A stretch of DNA of 5,885 nt from an uncultured Clostridia bacterium (GTDB lineage Bacteria; Bacillota; Clostridia; Christensenellales; Aristaeellaceae). Both the position numbers and the translations under genes were made by a program. Position 1 is the stretch's first letter; each line of letters begins with the position of its first letter. The notes under the pieces are model-generated. The model did no database searches. It was not told the origin of the DNA and saw nothing but the letters and a program-made list of their open reading frames with translations. This document shows, in pieces, positions 1 through 5,885 of this stretch. The DNA is taken from positions 1-5,885 of the forward strand of contig CAKTTM010000120.1 of NCBI GenBank assembly GCA_934615145.1, read 5' to 3'.

Positions 1-109
1 CGCGAGGAGCAGTCGAGCGGTAGCGTAGCGGCGCTACGCGAAGCGAGCAGCGACATGGCGTCGGCGCAAAAGACCAAGCGCGACGATGCAATAAGGAGTG
101 AGATTGGTA
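1..109. other. Intergenic region downstream of rmuC
   Basis: No gene can be supported in this stretch, which follows the TGA stop of rmuC (110-112) and runs to the window edge. Positions 16-80 are rich in the tetramer AGCG on the plus strand (starts at 16, 22, 27, 42, 49 and 77) and contain a perfect short palindrome at 23-39. There is no T-run after the palindrome in either direction, so it is not a standard intrinsic terminator. A terminator for the rmuC transcript, if there is one, must lie beyond the left edge or be of another kind. The skewed composition suggests a dispersed intergenic repeat, but only one copy is visible here. Confidence 0.5.
23..39. repeat. Perfect 8-bp palindrome with 1-nt centre
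   Basis: GCGTAGCG at 23-30 is the exact reverse complement of CGCTACGC at 32-39, with a single G between the arms. As RNA or single-stranded DNA it would fold as a stem of about 6 bp with a 5-nt loop. It sits about 70 bp past the rmuC stop, within the AGCG-rich tract. No U-tract follows on either strand, so a terminator role is not supported. It could be part of a REP-like intergenic element or a protein-binding site, and nothing here decides between them. Confidence 0.55.
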
Positions 110-1453
110 TCATTCATCTGAGTCTGGATTGATATACAGCCCGATCTGGACGGGCTCGCCGTCCAGGCTCTCCACATCGCGCAGCTTGCGCTCAATGGTG
201 CGGGTCTTGCGGGTGGCGTCCTCGATGCTCTCACTGGCCTGACGCAGGCGCTGCTGTGTCTTGTCCAGAATGTCGCCAAAGCGGCCAAACTCGGTCTTGA
301 CGATGCTCAGCAGCTGCCATACCTCGCCCGAGCGCTTCTCAATCGCCAAGGTTCTAAAGCCCATCTGCAGGGAGTTGAGCAGCGCCGACAAGGTGGTAGG
401 CCCTGCCACCACCACGCGCTGCTGGCGCTGCAGGCCCTCCACTAGGCCAGGCACTTGCAGCACCTGGGCATAGAGCCCCTCGTTGGGCAGGTACATGAGG
501 GCAAAGTCGGTGGTGTGGGGCGGCTGCACATACTTGCCGGCGATACGGATGCCCTCTGTCCTGATGGCGGCCGACAGCTGCTGCAGCGCCTGATCCACAG
601 CGGTCTTTTCCCCCGCTTCCTGCGCCTGCTGCAGCCGCTCGTAGGGCTCCATGGGAAACTTGGCATCAATGGGCAGATAGACGGCCTGCGCCTCATCGCG
701 GCCAGGCAGCAGGATGGCAAACTCCACCCGCTCGCTGCTGTCGGGCCGGACCGCCACATTCTGCGCGTACTGTGCCTGGGTGAGCATGTCGCTAAGCAGA
801 TTGCCCAGCTGCACCTCGCCCCAGGTGCCACGCGTCTTGACATTGCTCAGCACCCTTTTCAGGTCGCCCACACCGCTGGCCAGCGTGGTCATCTCCCCCA
901 GGCCCTTGTAGACCTGCTCCAAGCGCTCTGAGACCTGCTGAAAGCTTTCCCCCAGGCGCTTGTTGAGCGTGCTGTGCAGGTTCTCATCCACGGTCTTGCG
1001 CATTTCGTCCAGCTTCTGCGCGTTCTCCTGCTGCATCTTGGTCACACCCTGGTAGAGTGTCTCGCGCATGCGCTCCACCTTCTGGTCGTTGGCGCTCAGG
1101 CGCTCGTCCAGCACGCGGGAAATATTGCGCAGCCTGTCCTCCTGGCTAAGGCCCGAGCGATCCAGCCGTTCGCCCAATGCATCCACACGCGAGGCAGTGG
1201 CCAGCTGGCCGTCGCTTAGCAGGCTTTGCAAAAAGCCCAGGTCGCGCGCGGCGTCCGCCTCCTGCCTGGCCTGCATCTCCTGCATCAGGCGCTCCACATA
1301 GTCGGTGATGGTCTCCTCGCTCTTGAGGCGCTGCGCCTCCTGCATGGCAGCCAGCCGCCTGATGCGCACCAGCAGCAGGGTCAGCAATACAAACAGCGCC
1401 AGCAGTACAGCACCAGCCAGCAGCAGCAGGGGCTGATCCAGCCACTCAACCAT
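110..1453 (-). CDS. rmuC: DNA recombination protein RmuC
   Basis: A 447-aa protein with the full RmuC layout. An N-terminal membrane segment (about residues 8-30, Leu/Ala/Val-rich, followed by an Arg-rich stop-transfer stretch) anchors it. A long charged coiled coil covers about 35-200. The conserved RmuC domain follows at about 205-400, with TWGEVQL (210-216), PIDAKFP (261-267), DFALMYLPNEG (316-326) and GPTTLSALL (351-359). The family limits DNA inversions and rearrangements in E. coli, and its core is predicted to have a restriction-endonuclease-like fold; the DAK within PIDAKFP would fit such a site (inference). The reading frame is open upstream to an ATG at 1549 inside tdk. The ATG at 1453 is preferred because the membrane segment follows at once and AAGGGG lies 7 nt upstream. 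The start overlaps the tdk stop by 8 nt, so it is probably translated from the same mRNA. It is the last gene of the unit. Confidence 0.95.
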   Translation of the reverse strand: MVEWLDQPLLLLAGAVLLALFVLLTLLLVRIRRLAAMQEAQRLKSEETITDYVERLMQEMQARQEADAARDLGFLQSLLSDGQLATASRVDALGERLDRSGLSQEDRLRNISRVLDERLSANDQKVERMRETLYQGVTKMQQENAQKLDEMRKTVDENLHSTLNKRLGESFQQVSERLEQVYKGLGEMTTLASGVGDLKRVLSNVKTRGTWGEVQLGNLLSDMLTQAQYAQNVAVRPDSSERVEFAILLPGRDEAQAVYLPIDAKFPMEPYERLQQAQEAGEKTAVDQALQQLSAAIRTEGIRIAGKYVQPPHTTDFALMYLPNEGLYAQVLQVPGLVEGLQRQQRVVVAGPTTLSALLNSLQMGFRTLAIEKRSGEVWQLLSIVKTEFGRFGDILDKTQQRLRQASESIEDATRKTRTIERKLRDVESLDGEPVQIGLYINPDSDE

Positions 1454-2036
1454 GGGACATCCCCTTGCGCCAATGCTCGTAGCACAGGCCCATGTAGCGG
1501 ATGGTCTGCTGGTTGTCGATGAGTACCTGCTCACCTTCCTTGATGACACGGCCCTGCGGGTCCACGCGTGTGTTCATGGTGGCCTTCTTGCCGCACCAGC
1601 ATAGGCCGCCGGAAACTTCCTCAATGCGCTCTGCCAGGCGCAGCAGCGCCGCCGAACCGGGGAAGAACTGCCCGCGAAAGTCGGTCTTGAGCCCGTAGCA
1701 GAATATCTCCTTGCTGTCAGACAGCTCGGCCAATTCCTGCACCTGGGCCTCGCTCAAAAACTGGGCCTCATCCACGAATATGTACTGAAAGTCGTTGTGC
1801 GCCTGGCGGACGGCCAGCCAATTGAGCTGCTCCTTGATGCTGTGCCCAGGCTCCAGCACCACCTCGGCCTGCGCCTCCAGCCCCACCCGGGAAAAGACCA
1901 CCTTGGCGCCTGCCCGCGTGTCGATGGCGGGCTTGACCAAGGCCACCTTGAGCCCCAGCTGCTGGTAGTTGTAGCGCTGCATCAGCAGCTGCGCTGTCTT
2001 GCTCGAGCCCATCACGCCGTAGTAAAAATGCAGCAT
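1446..2036 (-). CDS. tdk: Thymidine kinase (TK1-like, type II)
   Basis: A 196-aa cytosolic enzyme that phosphorylates thymidine to dTMP with ATP in the dTTP salvage pathway. It aligns along its length with E. coli-type Tdk: N-terminal FYYGVMGSSKT loop (4-14), DTR at 39-41, VDEAQFL (88-94) with the likely catalytic base Glu90, CYGLKTDFRGQFFPGS (113-128), a cysteine pair C146/C148 in LCWCGKKA, GEQVLI (168-173), and Y181 with C185/H188 in the substrate lasso and zinc site. The usual Gly before the P-loop Lys is Ser (SSKT, 11-14), a departure from the common AGKS/SGKT form; a neighbouring Gly10 may keep the loop flexible. Start ATG at 2036 shares one base with the recR stop (TAATG), with GGGAG 5 nt upstream, so translation is probably coupled to recR. 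The family assignment is secure; activity of the variant loop is inferred. Confidence 0.95.
   Translation of the reverse strand: MLHFYYGVMGSSKTAQLLMQRYNYQQLGLKVALVKPAIDTRAGAKVVFSRVGLEAQAEVVLEPGHSIKEQLNWLAVRQAHNDFQYIFVDEAQFLSEAQVQELAELSDSKEIFCYGLKTDFRGQFFPGSAALLRLAERIEEVSGGLCWCGKKATMNTRVDPQGRVIKEGEQVLIDNQQTIRYMGLCYEHWRKGMSHG
1461..1466 (-). promoter_or_regulatory. Shine-Dalgarno site of rmuC
   Basis: AAGGGG on the minus strand, 7 nt before the ATG at 1453 and inside the 3' end of tdk. It decides the rmuC start against the in-frame upstream ATG at 1549, which would give a polar 32-residue extension ahead of the membrane anchor. Confidence 0.7.
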
Positions 2037-2635
2037 TACAGCTCCCGCCTGCCTTCCATGGCCTTGGACAGCGTTACCTCGTCAGCGTACTCCAGGTCGC
2101 TGCCCACAGGCACCCCGTGGGCAATGCGGCTGACCTTGACCTGCAGGGGCTTGATCAGCCGCGCCAGATAGGCGGCCGTGGCCTCGCCTTCGATGTCGGG
2201 GTTGGTGGCGATGATAACCTCTTTGACGGTCTCATCCTGCAGGCGCAGCAGCAGCTCCCTGATGCGGATATCAGCGGGCCCTACGCCATCCATGGGCGAG
2301 AGCACGCCGTGGAGCACATGGTAGCGGCCCTTGTAATCGTGCACGCGCTCCATGGCAGCCACATCACGCGGGTCACGCACCACGCACAGCAGGCTGGCGT
2401 CGCGCTGATCGTTCTCGCAGATGCTGCAGAGCTGGCTGGTCGTGTAGTTGCCGCAGGTATCGCAATAGCGTATCGCGCGCCGGCCCTCGACCAGCGCGCG
2501 GGAGAGCATCTCCACGCTCTCAAGGGGCATCGACACGATGTGGTAGGCCAGCCGCTGCGCGCTCTTGCGCCCGATGGAGGGCAGCTTGGCCAGTTGGGCC
2601 GTGATGTCCTCGATGGGGCCCAGTTGCTCACTCAT
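2036..2635 (-). CDS. recR: Recombination protein RecR
   Basis: A 199-aa protein, standard length for RecR, which acts with RecO and RecF to load RecA at single-strand gaps during recombinational repair. Domains in order: N-terminal helix-hairpin-helix ([16 protein letters not shown], 18-33), a C4 zinc finger (C58, C61, C70, C73), and a Toprim domain from about 82 to 176 with [12 protein letters not shown] at its start and [12 protein letters not shown] at 143-154. The C-terminal segment [19 protein letters not shown] (170-188) is the conserved Walker-B-like region, and the protein ends in GRREL as in B. subtilis RecR. Start ATG at 2635 overlaps the ybaB stop by one base (TGATG). Only a weak purine-rich site precedes it, so re-initiation after ybaB is likely. 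It is next to ybaB, as in most Bacillota. Confidence 0.97.
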   Translation of the reverse strand: MSEQLGPIEDITAQLAKLPSIGRKSAQRLAYHIVSMPLESVEMLSRALVEGRRAIRYCDTCGNYTTSQLCSICENDQRDASLLCVVRDPRDVAAMERVHDYKGRYHVLHGVLSPMDGVGPADIRIRELLLRLQDETVKEVIIATNPDIEGEATAAYLARLIKPLQVKVSRIAHGVPVGSDLEYADEVTLSKAMEGRREL

Positions 2636-2976
2636 CAGAACATGCCACCCATGCCAGAGGGTGCCATGGCCGCCATGGTCTTCTCCCTGGTTTCCTCGCC
2701 CAGGCGCAGCGCCTCATTGACGGCCGCCAGCACCATGTCCTGCAGCATCTCCACATCGTCGGGATCCACCGCCTCGGGCTTGATGGTCAGCTCCAGCAGC
2801 TCGCGCTTGCCAGACACCTTGCAGGTGACCATGCCGCCGCCCGAGGAGGCCTCGTATTCCTTCAGATCCAGTTCTTCCTGCGCCTTGGCCAGCTGCTCTT
2901 GCATCTTCTGTGCCTGGCGCATCAGCTGCTGCATATTGCCGCCGCCAAAGCCGCCGAATTGACCGCCCTTTGCCAT
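2635..2976 (-). CDS. ybaB: YbaB/EbfC family nucleoid-associated protein
   Basis: A 113-aa protein. A Gly-rich N-terminus ([13 protein letters not shown], 4-16) leads into a long amphipathic helix (about 15-40, [19 protein letters not shown]). A beta region follows with the family signature [20 protein letters not shown] (46-65), and then a C-terminal helix and Met/Gly-rich tail. YbaB/EbfC proteins form dimers that bind DNA and are usually encoded directly before recR, as here. The frame is open to an ATG at 3036, but the start at 2976 is chosen because AGGAGGT sits 6 nt upstream, the MAKGG start is typical of the family, and the predicted promoter lies between the two ATGs, so a transcript from it would not contain the upstream one. 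It is the first gene of the downstream transcription unit. Confidence 0.96.
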   Translation of the reverse strand: MAKGGQFGGFGGGNMQQLMRQAQKMQEQLAKAQEELDLKEYEASSGGGMVTCKVSGKRELLELTIKPEAVDPDDVEMLQDMVLAAVNEALRLGEETREKTMAAMAPSGMGGMF

Positions 2977-2982
2977 CTTTAG

Positions 2983-2989
2983 ACCTCCT
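2983..2989 (-). promoter_or_regulatory. Shine-Dalgarno site of ybaB
   Basis: AGGAGGT on the minus strand, 6 nt before the ATG at 2976. It is a near-perfect anti-16S match, the strongest ribosome site in the window, and it fixes the ybaB start. It fits ybaB being the lead gene of its unit, with the following genes relying on coupled translation. Confidence 0.85.
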
Positions 2990-3012
2990 GAAGTCTGCGT
3001 GTTTTCCAGCGA

Positions 3013-3041
3013 AGTATACCATAGGTAGTAAGGCAATGCAA
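3013..3041 (-). promoter_or_regulatory. Extended -10 promoter for ybaB-recR-tdk-rmuC
   Basis: On the minus strand, TATACT (3018-3013) is preceded by TGG, giving an extended -10 (TGN-TATACT). TTGCAT (3041-3036) lies exactly 17 bp upstream as a partial -35 (TTG conserved). Transcription would begin near 3006 and leave a leader of about 30 nt carrying the AGGAGGT ribosome site. It lies wholly in the 77-bp gap between topB and ybaB, the only gap between genes in the window. The element pattern fits a SigA-type housekeeping promoter; the start point is inferred from spacing alone. Confidence 0.65.
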
Positions 3042-3059
3042 CGAAGCCACAGCCTATGG
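3019..3059. repeat. 7-bp inverted repeat flanking the ybaB promoter
   Basis: CCATAGG at 3019-3025 and its reverse complement CCTATGG at 3053-3059 are separated by 27 bp. One arm touches the -10 hexamer from the spacer side; the other covers the topB stop codon upstream of the -35. The arms could bind a dimeric regulator or form a weak hairpin at the end of the topB mRNA. There is no T-run for termination. A 7-bp match over this distance may well be chance. Confidence 0.25.
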
Positions 3060-5207
3060 CGTAGCCCGCGCCTTGCGCTGATAGCGCACGGAATGGCAGC
3101 CCGCGGGGCTATTCTCTGCCTTCCTGGTGAAGCACAGCTGCTCGTCTTGTAGCGTGATGCTGCCGGTGCTGCCCTTGACCTCCCGCTCTTTAAGCAGCCG
3201 GGTGACGATGGCCGCCGTCAGCCGGGGCCCGCCCCAGCGCGTCAGGGCATCCTTCCACAGGGTAAAGGCGCAGCCCGACTTCCAGGCGCTGCAGCCAAAT
3301 GCCTTGTCCGTCTCCTGCACGCCCTGCCCGCAGAGCGGGCAGCTGACATCTGGCAATAGCTTGACAGCCGCGCGCACCTTGCCGCCCCTCCCCCGCACTT
3401 CCTTTTCAAACTGCACCTGCGCTTGCTGGTCGCGCGCGAAGGTAACCAGAAATTCGGTCAGCCGCTTGATGCCAGCCATAAAGCGCTGGGTGTCACGCTT
3501 GCCTCGGGCGATCTCATCCAGCGCCAGCTCCCACTTGCCCGTCATTTCCGGCGAGGCGATCTCGGGCGGGGCCACATCGATCAGCTGCTCGCCCTTCTGG
3601 GTGGCATGCAGCGCCTTGCCCCGGCGGCTGGCGTAGCCTACTTTGAGCAGGCGCTCGATGATGGCGGCCCTGGTGGCCGGCGTGCCCAGGCCCGAGCCCT
3701 TCATCTGCTCGCGCAGCGCCTCGTCCTCGATCTCCCGCCCGGCGTTCTCCATCGCCAGCAGCAGGCTGGCATCGTTGTGGGGCGGCGGCGGCTTGGTGCT
3801 TTCTTTCTTGATGCTGGCCGACTGCACCGTCCGCTGATCGCCCTGCTTGAGGGCGGGCAGCGCCGCTTCCTCGTCTGCGGCTTGCTTGTCGCCCTGGTAG
3901 ACCTGCTTCCAGCCTGGGATCAGCACCACGCGGCCGCTTGACTTGAACGACTCTCCTTGCACCTGGGTCACCACCCGCGTGGCCTCATACTGATGCGCCG
4001 GGCAAAAGGCCGCGATCAGCCGCTTGACCACCAGGGCATAGAGCGCGGCTTCATCGGTGCTGAGCTTGGCCGGGTCAATGGCCTGCGGCGTGGGGATGAT
4101 GGCGTGGTGGTCACTGACCTTGCTGTCATCATAGACGCGCCGGGAGAAGGGCAGCTTGCCCTCCTTCTTCTCCACAAAGCGCAGGAGGTCGCCGTGATGA
4201 TTGCCCAGCGCCTCCATGGTCTTGTAGACCCGCGGGATCATGTCATTTGGCAGGTAGCGGCTGTCGGTGCGCGGGTAGGTGATGGCCTTCCTGGCCTCAT
4301 AGAGGCTCTGCGCCACCTTGAGTGTCTTGTCAGCGGTGAAACCCAGCAGCCTATTGGCGTCGCGCTGCAGGCTGGTCAGGTCGTACATTTGAGGGGGCAG
4401 CTCGCGCTTCTCGGTGGTGACTGCGCTCACCTGGCTCACTTGCTTGCGCACCAGCTTTGCCTTTTGCTCCGCCGTCTCCTTGTCGGGCAGGCGGGTATTG
4501 AGCTTCTCTTCCTTGACTTCGGGGTCAAACCACTGGCCCTGATAGTCGCCAAAGTCGGCCTTGAGGCTATAGTATTCCTCGGGCTTGAAGTCTCGTATCT
4601 GCTGCGTACGGCTCACCAGCAGCGCCAGGGTGGGCGTCTGCACGCGGCCCAGCGACAGCAGGGCATTGTATTTCAAGGTAAAGGCCCGGCTGGCGTTCAT
4701 GCCCACCAGCCAGTCGGCCTGGCTGCGGCACAGCGCGCTCTGATAGAGCCCGTCATAGGCGGCCCGGGGCTTGAGGCTGTCAAAGCCCTCTTTGATGGCC
4801 GCGTCCGTCATGGAGCTGATCCACAGCCTGTCCACCGGCTTGCTGCAGCCTGCCTTCTCATAGATCAGGCCGAATATCAGCTCGCCCTCGCGCCCGGCGT
4901 CCGTTGCGCAGATCAGGCGCTCCACTTCCTTTGACAGCATCAGCTTTTTGATCAGGCTGAACTGGCTTCTGGACTTGGCGATCACCTTGGTGGGGATGCG
5001 CTCGGGCATGATGGGCAGATCCTGGGCGCGCCACTTCTTGTACTTCTCATCTAGCTCGTCAGGCTCCACCAGCGTCACCAGGTGCCCAAAGGCCCAGGTG
5101 ACGATGTGCTTGTCGCCCTTGAGATAGCCCTCGCCTTTTTCACGGCACTGCAGCACCCGGGCGATGTCACGCCCGACGCTTGGCTTCTCCGCTACGATCA
5201 GTATCAA
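3054..5207 (-). CDS. topB: DNA topoisomerase III (type IA)
   Basis: A 717-aa type IA topoisomerase, close in length to Bacillus TopB. It cuts one DNA strand through a 5'-phosphotyrosine and passes another through, which decatenates DNA and resolves recombination or replication intermediates. The Toprim domain spans about 1-140, with [10 protein letters not shown] (metal-binding Glu7) and ATDAGREGE (101-109). [16 protein letters not shown] is at 185-200. The catalytic Tyr311 is in [11 protein letters not shown], followed by SDHHAIIPT (365-373) and [16 protein letters not shown] (506-521). A zinc ribbon (C623, C626, C639, C646) precedes a TopIII-type C-terminal module and a basic tail. The start is TTG at 5207: an in-frame TGA (5210-5208) lies directly upstream, the family N-terminus begins exactly here, and GGAGGGAG lies 7 nt before it. 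It overlaps the methyltransferase stop by 4 nt (TTGA), so the two are probably co-translated. It could include plasmid-type TopB homologues, but the context looks chromosomal. Confidence 0.96.
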   Translation of the reverse strand: MILIVAEKPSVGRDIARVLQCREKGEGYLKGDKHIVTWAFGHLVTLVEPDELDEKYKKWRAQDLPIMPERIPTKVIAKSRSQFSLIKKLMLSKEVERLICATDAGREGELIFGLIYEKAGCSKPVDRLWISSMTDAAIKEGFDSLKPRAAYDGLYQSALCRSQADWLVGMNASRAFTLKYNALLSLGRVQTPTLALLVSRTQQIRDFKPEEYYSLKADFGDYQGQWFDPEVKEEKLNTRLPDKETAEQKAKLVRKQVSQVSAVTTEKRELPPQMYDLTSLQRDANRLLGFTADKTLKVAQSLYEARKAITYPRTDSRYLPNDMIPRVYKTMEALGNHHGDLLRFVEKKEGKLPFSRRVYDDSKVSDHHAIIPTPQAIDPAKLSTDEAALYALVVKRLIAAFCPAHQYEATRVVTQVQGESFKSSGRVVLIPGWKQVYQGDKQAADEEAALPALKQGDQRTVQSASIKKESTKPPPPHNDASLLLAMENAGREIEDEALREQMKGSGLGTPATRAAIIERLLKVGYASRRGKALHATQKGEQLIDVAPPEIASPEMTGKWELALDEIARGKRDTQRFMAGIKRLTEFLVTFARDQQAQVQFEKEVRGRGGKVRAAVKLLPDVSCPLCGQGVQETDKAFGCSAWKSGCAFTLWKDALTRWGGPRLTAAIVTRLLKEREVKGSTGSITLQDEQLCFTRKAENSPAGCHSVRYQRKARATP

Positions 5208-5885
5208 TCAGTTTCTCCCTCCATGTTGTAGATGCGCCTGTACTCGGCGCTGGGCTGCCCAGGGGCCTCATAGAGCGTCAGCTGGGGCAGCCAGCGCAGG
5301 CCGGGCCTGGCTCCCAGCCGGGCCTCCACCAGGCACAGGTAGGGCGGTTTATCCGGCAGGGAAGCGACCATGCGCAGGCGCTTGATGACCAGCCTGCGGG
5401 CCGTCAAAGACTCCGCCACTGGCAGCAGCCGCGCTGCCGGGCAGCACAGGCAAAAGCGGCCGCCGTTGTTGAGCAGCCAGGCCGCGGCGCCCGCGATGTC
5501 GCTGTCGTCGCAGGCTATCTGATGGCTGGTGCTGTCGCCCTCCCCCTCAAAGTAGGGCGGGTTGCTGATGACAAGGTCGGCTGACTCTGGCGGCAGCAGC
5601 TGCCGCGTTTGCCTGATATCGCCCTGCAGGATGCGGATGCGCTCCCCCAGGGTATTGCCCTGCACGCTGCGCTGGGCCAGCGCTACGAGCTGCGCATCCA
5701 GCTCCAGGCCCGTGATGTGCAGGTCGGGCTGACGGGCCATCAGCAGCAGGGGCAGTATGCCCCCGCCGCAGCCCAGGTCCACCACGCGCTGTCCGGCCTT
5801 GGCGGCCGCAAAGTCCGCCAGCAGCACGGCGTCGGTGGTATAGCCGCCCGCCTTGCCCGCGCGCAGGATGCGCAGCCCGCCGCGC
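5204..5885 (-). CDS. tRNA1(Val) adenine-37 N6-methyltransferase-like (5' partial)
   Basis: The gene runs off the right edge; 226 residues and the TGA stop (5206-5204) are visible. It is a Rossmann-fold SAM-dependent methyltransferase of the TrmN6/YfiC (Bacillota YabB) type. The visible N-terminal part reads GGYTTDAVLLADF (visible residues 13-25), equivalent to the FGTDAVLLA motif of the family. Motif I follows as VVDLGCGGG (34-42), then an acidic residue region GLELDAQ (motif II) and NPPYF (108-112), the NPPY signature of N6-adenine and N5-glutamine methyltransferases. The C-terminus (GARPGLRWLPQLTLYEAPG, then SAEYRRIY) matches the Bacillota YabB style. The likely role is methylation of A37 in tRNA. 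Only the first few dozen residues are missing. A GTG at 5827 is in frame but lies inside the conserved DAVLL motif, so it is not the true start. RsmC-like or PrmC-like activity is less likely but not excluded by sequence. Confidence 0.88.
   Translation of the reverse strand, partial: RGGLRILRAGKAGGYTTDAVLLADFAAAKAGQRVVDLGCGGGILPLLLMARQPDLHITGLELDAQLVALAQRSVQGNTLGERIRILQGDIRQTRQLLPPESADLVISNPPYFEGEGDSTSHQIACDDSDIAGAAAWLLNNGGRFCLCCPAARLLPVAESLTARRLVIKRLRMVASLPDKPPYLCLVEARLGARPGLRWLPQLTLYEAPGQPSAEYRRIYNMEGETD
5215..5222 (-). promoter_or_regulatory. Shine-Dalgarno site supporting the topB TTG start
   Basis: GGAGGGAG on the minus strand ends 7 nt before the TTG at 5207. It lies inside the 3' end of the methyltransferase gene. 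Together with the in-frame TGA immediately upstream of the TTG, it leaves TTG as the only sensible start for topB. Confidence 0.75.

Noticed and set aside
23..39. Palindrome considered as a rho-independent terminator for rmuC.
   Set aside because: There is no T-rich run after the stem on either strand.
1..132. Plus-strand open frame from the left edge to a TGA at 130-132, which could be the 3' end of a convergent gene overlapping rmuC by 23 bp.
   Set aside because: The 43-residue translation is low-complexity and Ala/Ser/Arg-rich, with no recognisable domain. It coincides with the AGCG-rich tract, and no start is visible, so coding cannot be supported without the sequence to the left.
1454..1549. 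N-terminal extension of RmuC from the ATG at 1549.
   Set aside because: It would put 32 polar residues ahead of the membrane anchor and lies inside tdk. The start at 1453 has a well-placed ribosome site.
2117..2962. Long plus-strand open frame (281 codons) opposite recR and ybaB.
   Set aside because: It is antisense to two certain genes, has no plausible ribosome site or family motif, and is explained by GC-rich codon bias.
2977..3036. N-terminal extension of YbaB from the in-frame ATG at 3036.
   Set aside because: The 20 added residues do not resemble the family, the predicted -10 lies inside this stretch, and AGGAGGT is placed for the ATG at 2976.
3957..4934. Long plus-strand open frame (325 codons) opposite topB.
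   Set aside because: It lies entirely over the TopB catalytic core, is rich in Leu/Gly/His/Ala as expected for an antisense shadow, and shows no domain.
1..5885. Search for CRISPR arrays, tRNA or rRNA genes, insertion sequences, phage or toxin-antitoxin genes, or a new multi-gene defence system.
   Set aside because: Nearly all of the window is taken up by six recognisable housekeeping genes, and no such signatures were seen by eye.

Overview
The window looks like a stretch of chromosome from a GC-rich member of the Bacillota, probably a Clostridia-type lineage. The evidence is the adjacent ybaB-recR pair, a RecR that is B. subtilis-like along its whole length, a YabB/TrmN6-type methyltransferase with a Bacillota-style C-terminus, a long TopB with a zinc ribbon, and strong purine-rich Shine-Dalgarno sites. 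The GC-rich impression comes from reading, not from a calculation, and I cannot name a genus.

All six genes lie on the minus strand and are read from high to low coordinates: a TrmN6-like methyltransferase (cut by the right edge, >5885-5204), topB (5207-3054), ybaB (2976-2635), recR (2635-2036), tdk (2036-1446) and rmuC (1453-110). They are packed almost without gaps. The methyltransferase and topB overlap by 4 nt (TTGA, with topB starting at TTG). ybaB/recR and recR/tdk each share 1 nt (TGATG and TAATG), and tdk/rmuC overlap by 8 nt. The only real break is the 77 bp between topB and ybaB. It holds a good extended -10 promoter candidate, so the six genes are best read as two transcription units: methyltransferase-topB, and ybaB-recR-tdk-rmuC.

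Functionally this is a housekeeping block for nucleic-acid maintenance. TopB decatenates and resolves DNA, YbaB is a nucleoid-associated DNA-binding protein, RecR works with RecO/RecF in gap repair, Tdk salvages thymidine for dTTP, and RmuC is a membrane-anchored coiled-coil protein with a predicted nuclease-like domain that limits DNA rearrangement. The methyltransferase probably modifies tRNA.

The last ~109 bases (1-109), downstream of rmuC, carry no gene I can support. They hold a GC-rich tract with six AGCG tetramers and a perfect 8-bp palindrome, possibly a dispersed intergenic repeat.

I found no mobile element, CRISPR array, RNA gene or recognisable new defence or metabolic system. The points most worth a second look are topB in the place where dnaX normally precedes ybaB-recR, the Ser-for-Gly change in the Tdk P-loop, the extended -10 promoter, and the AGCG-rich palindromic tract.
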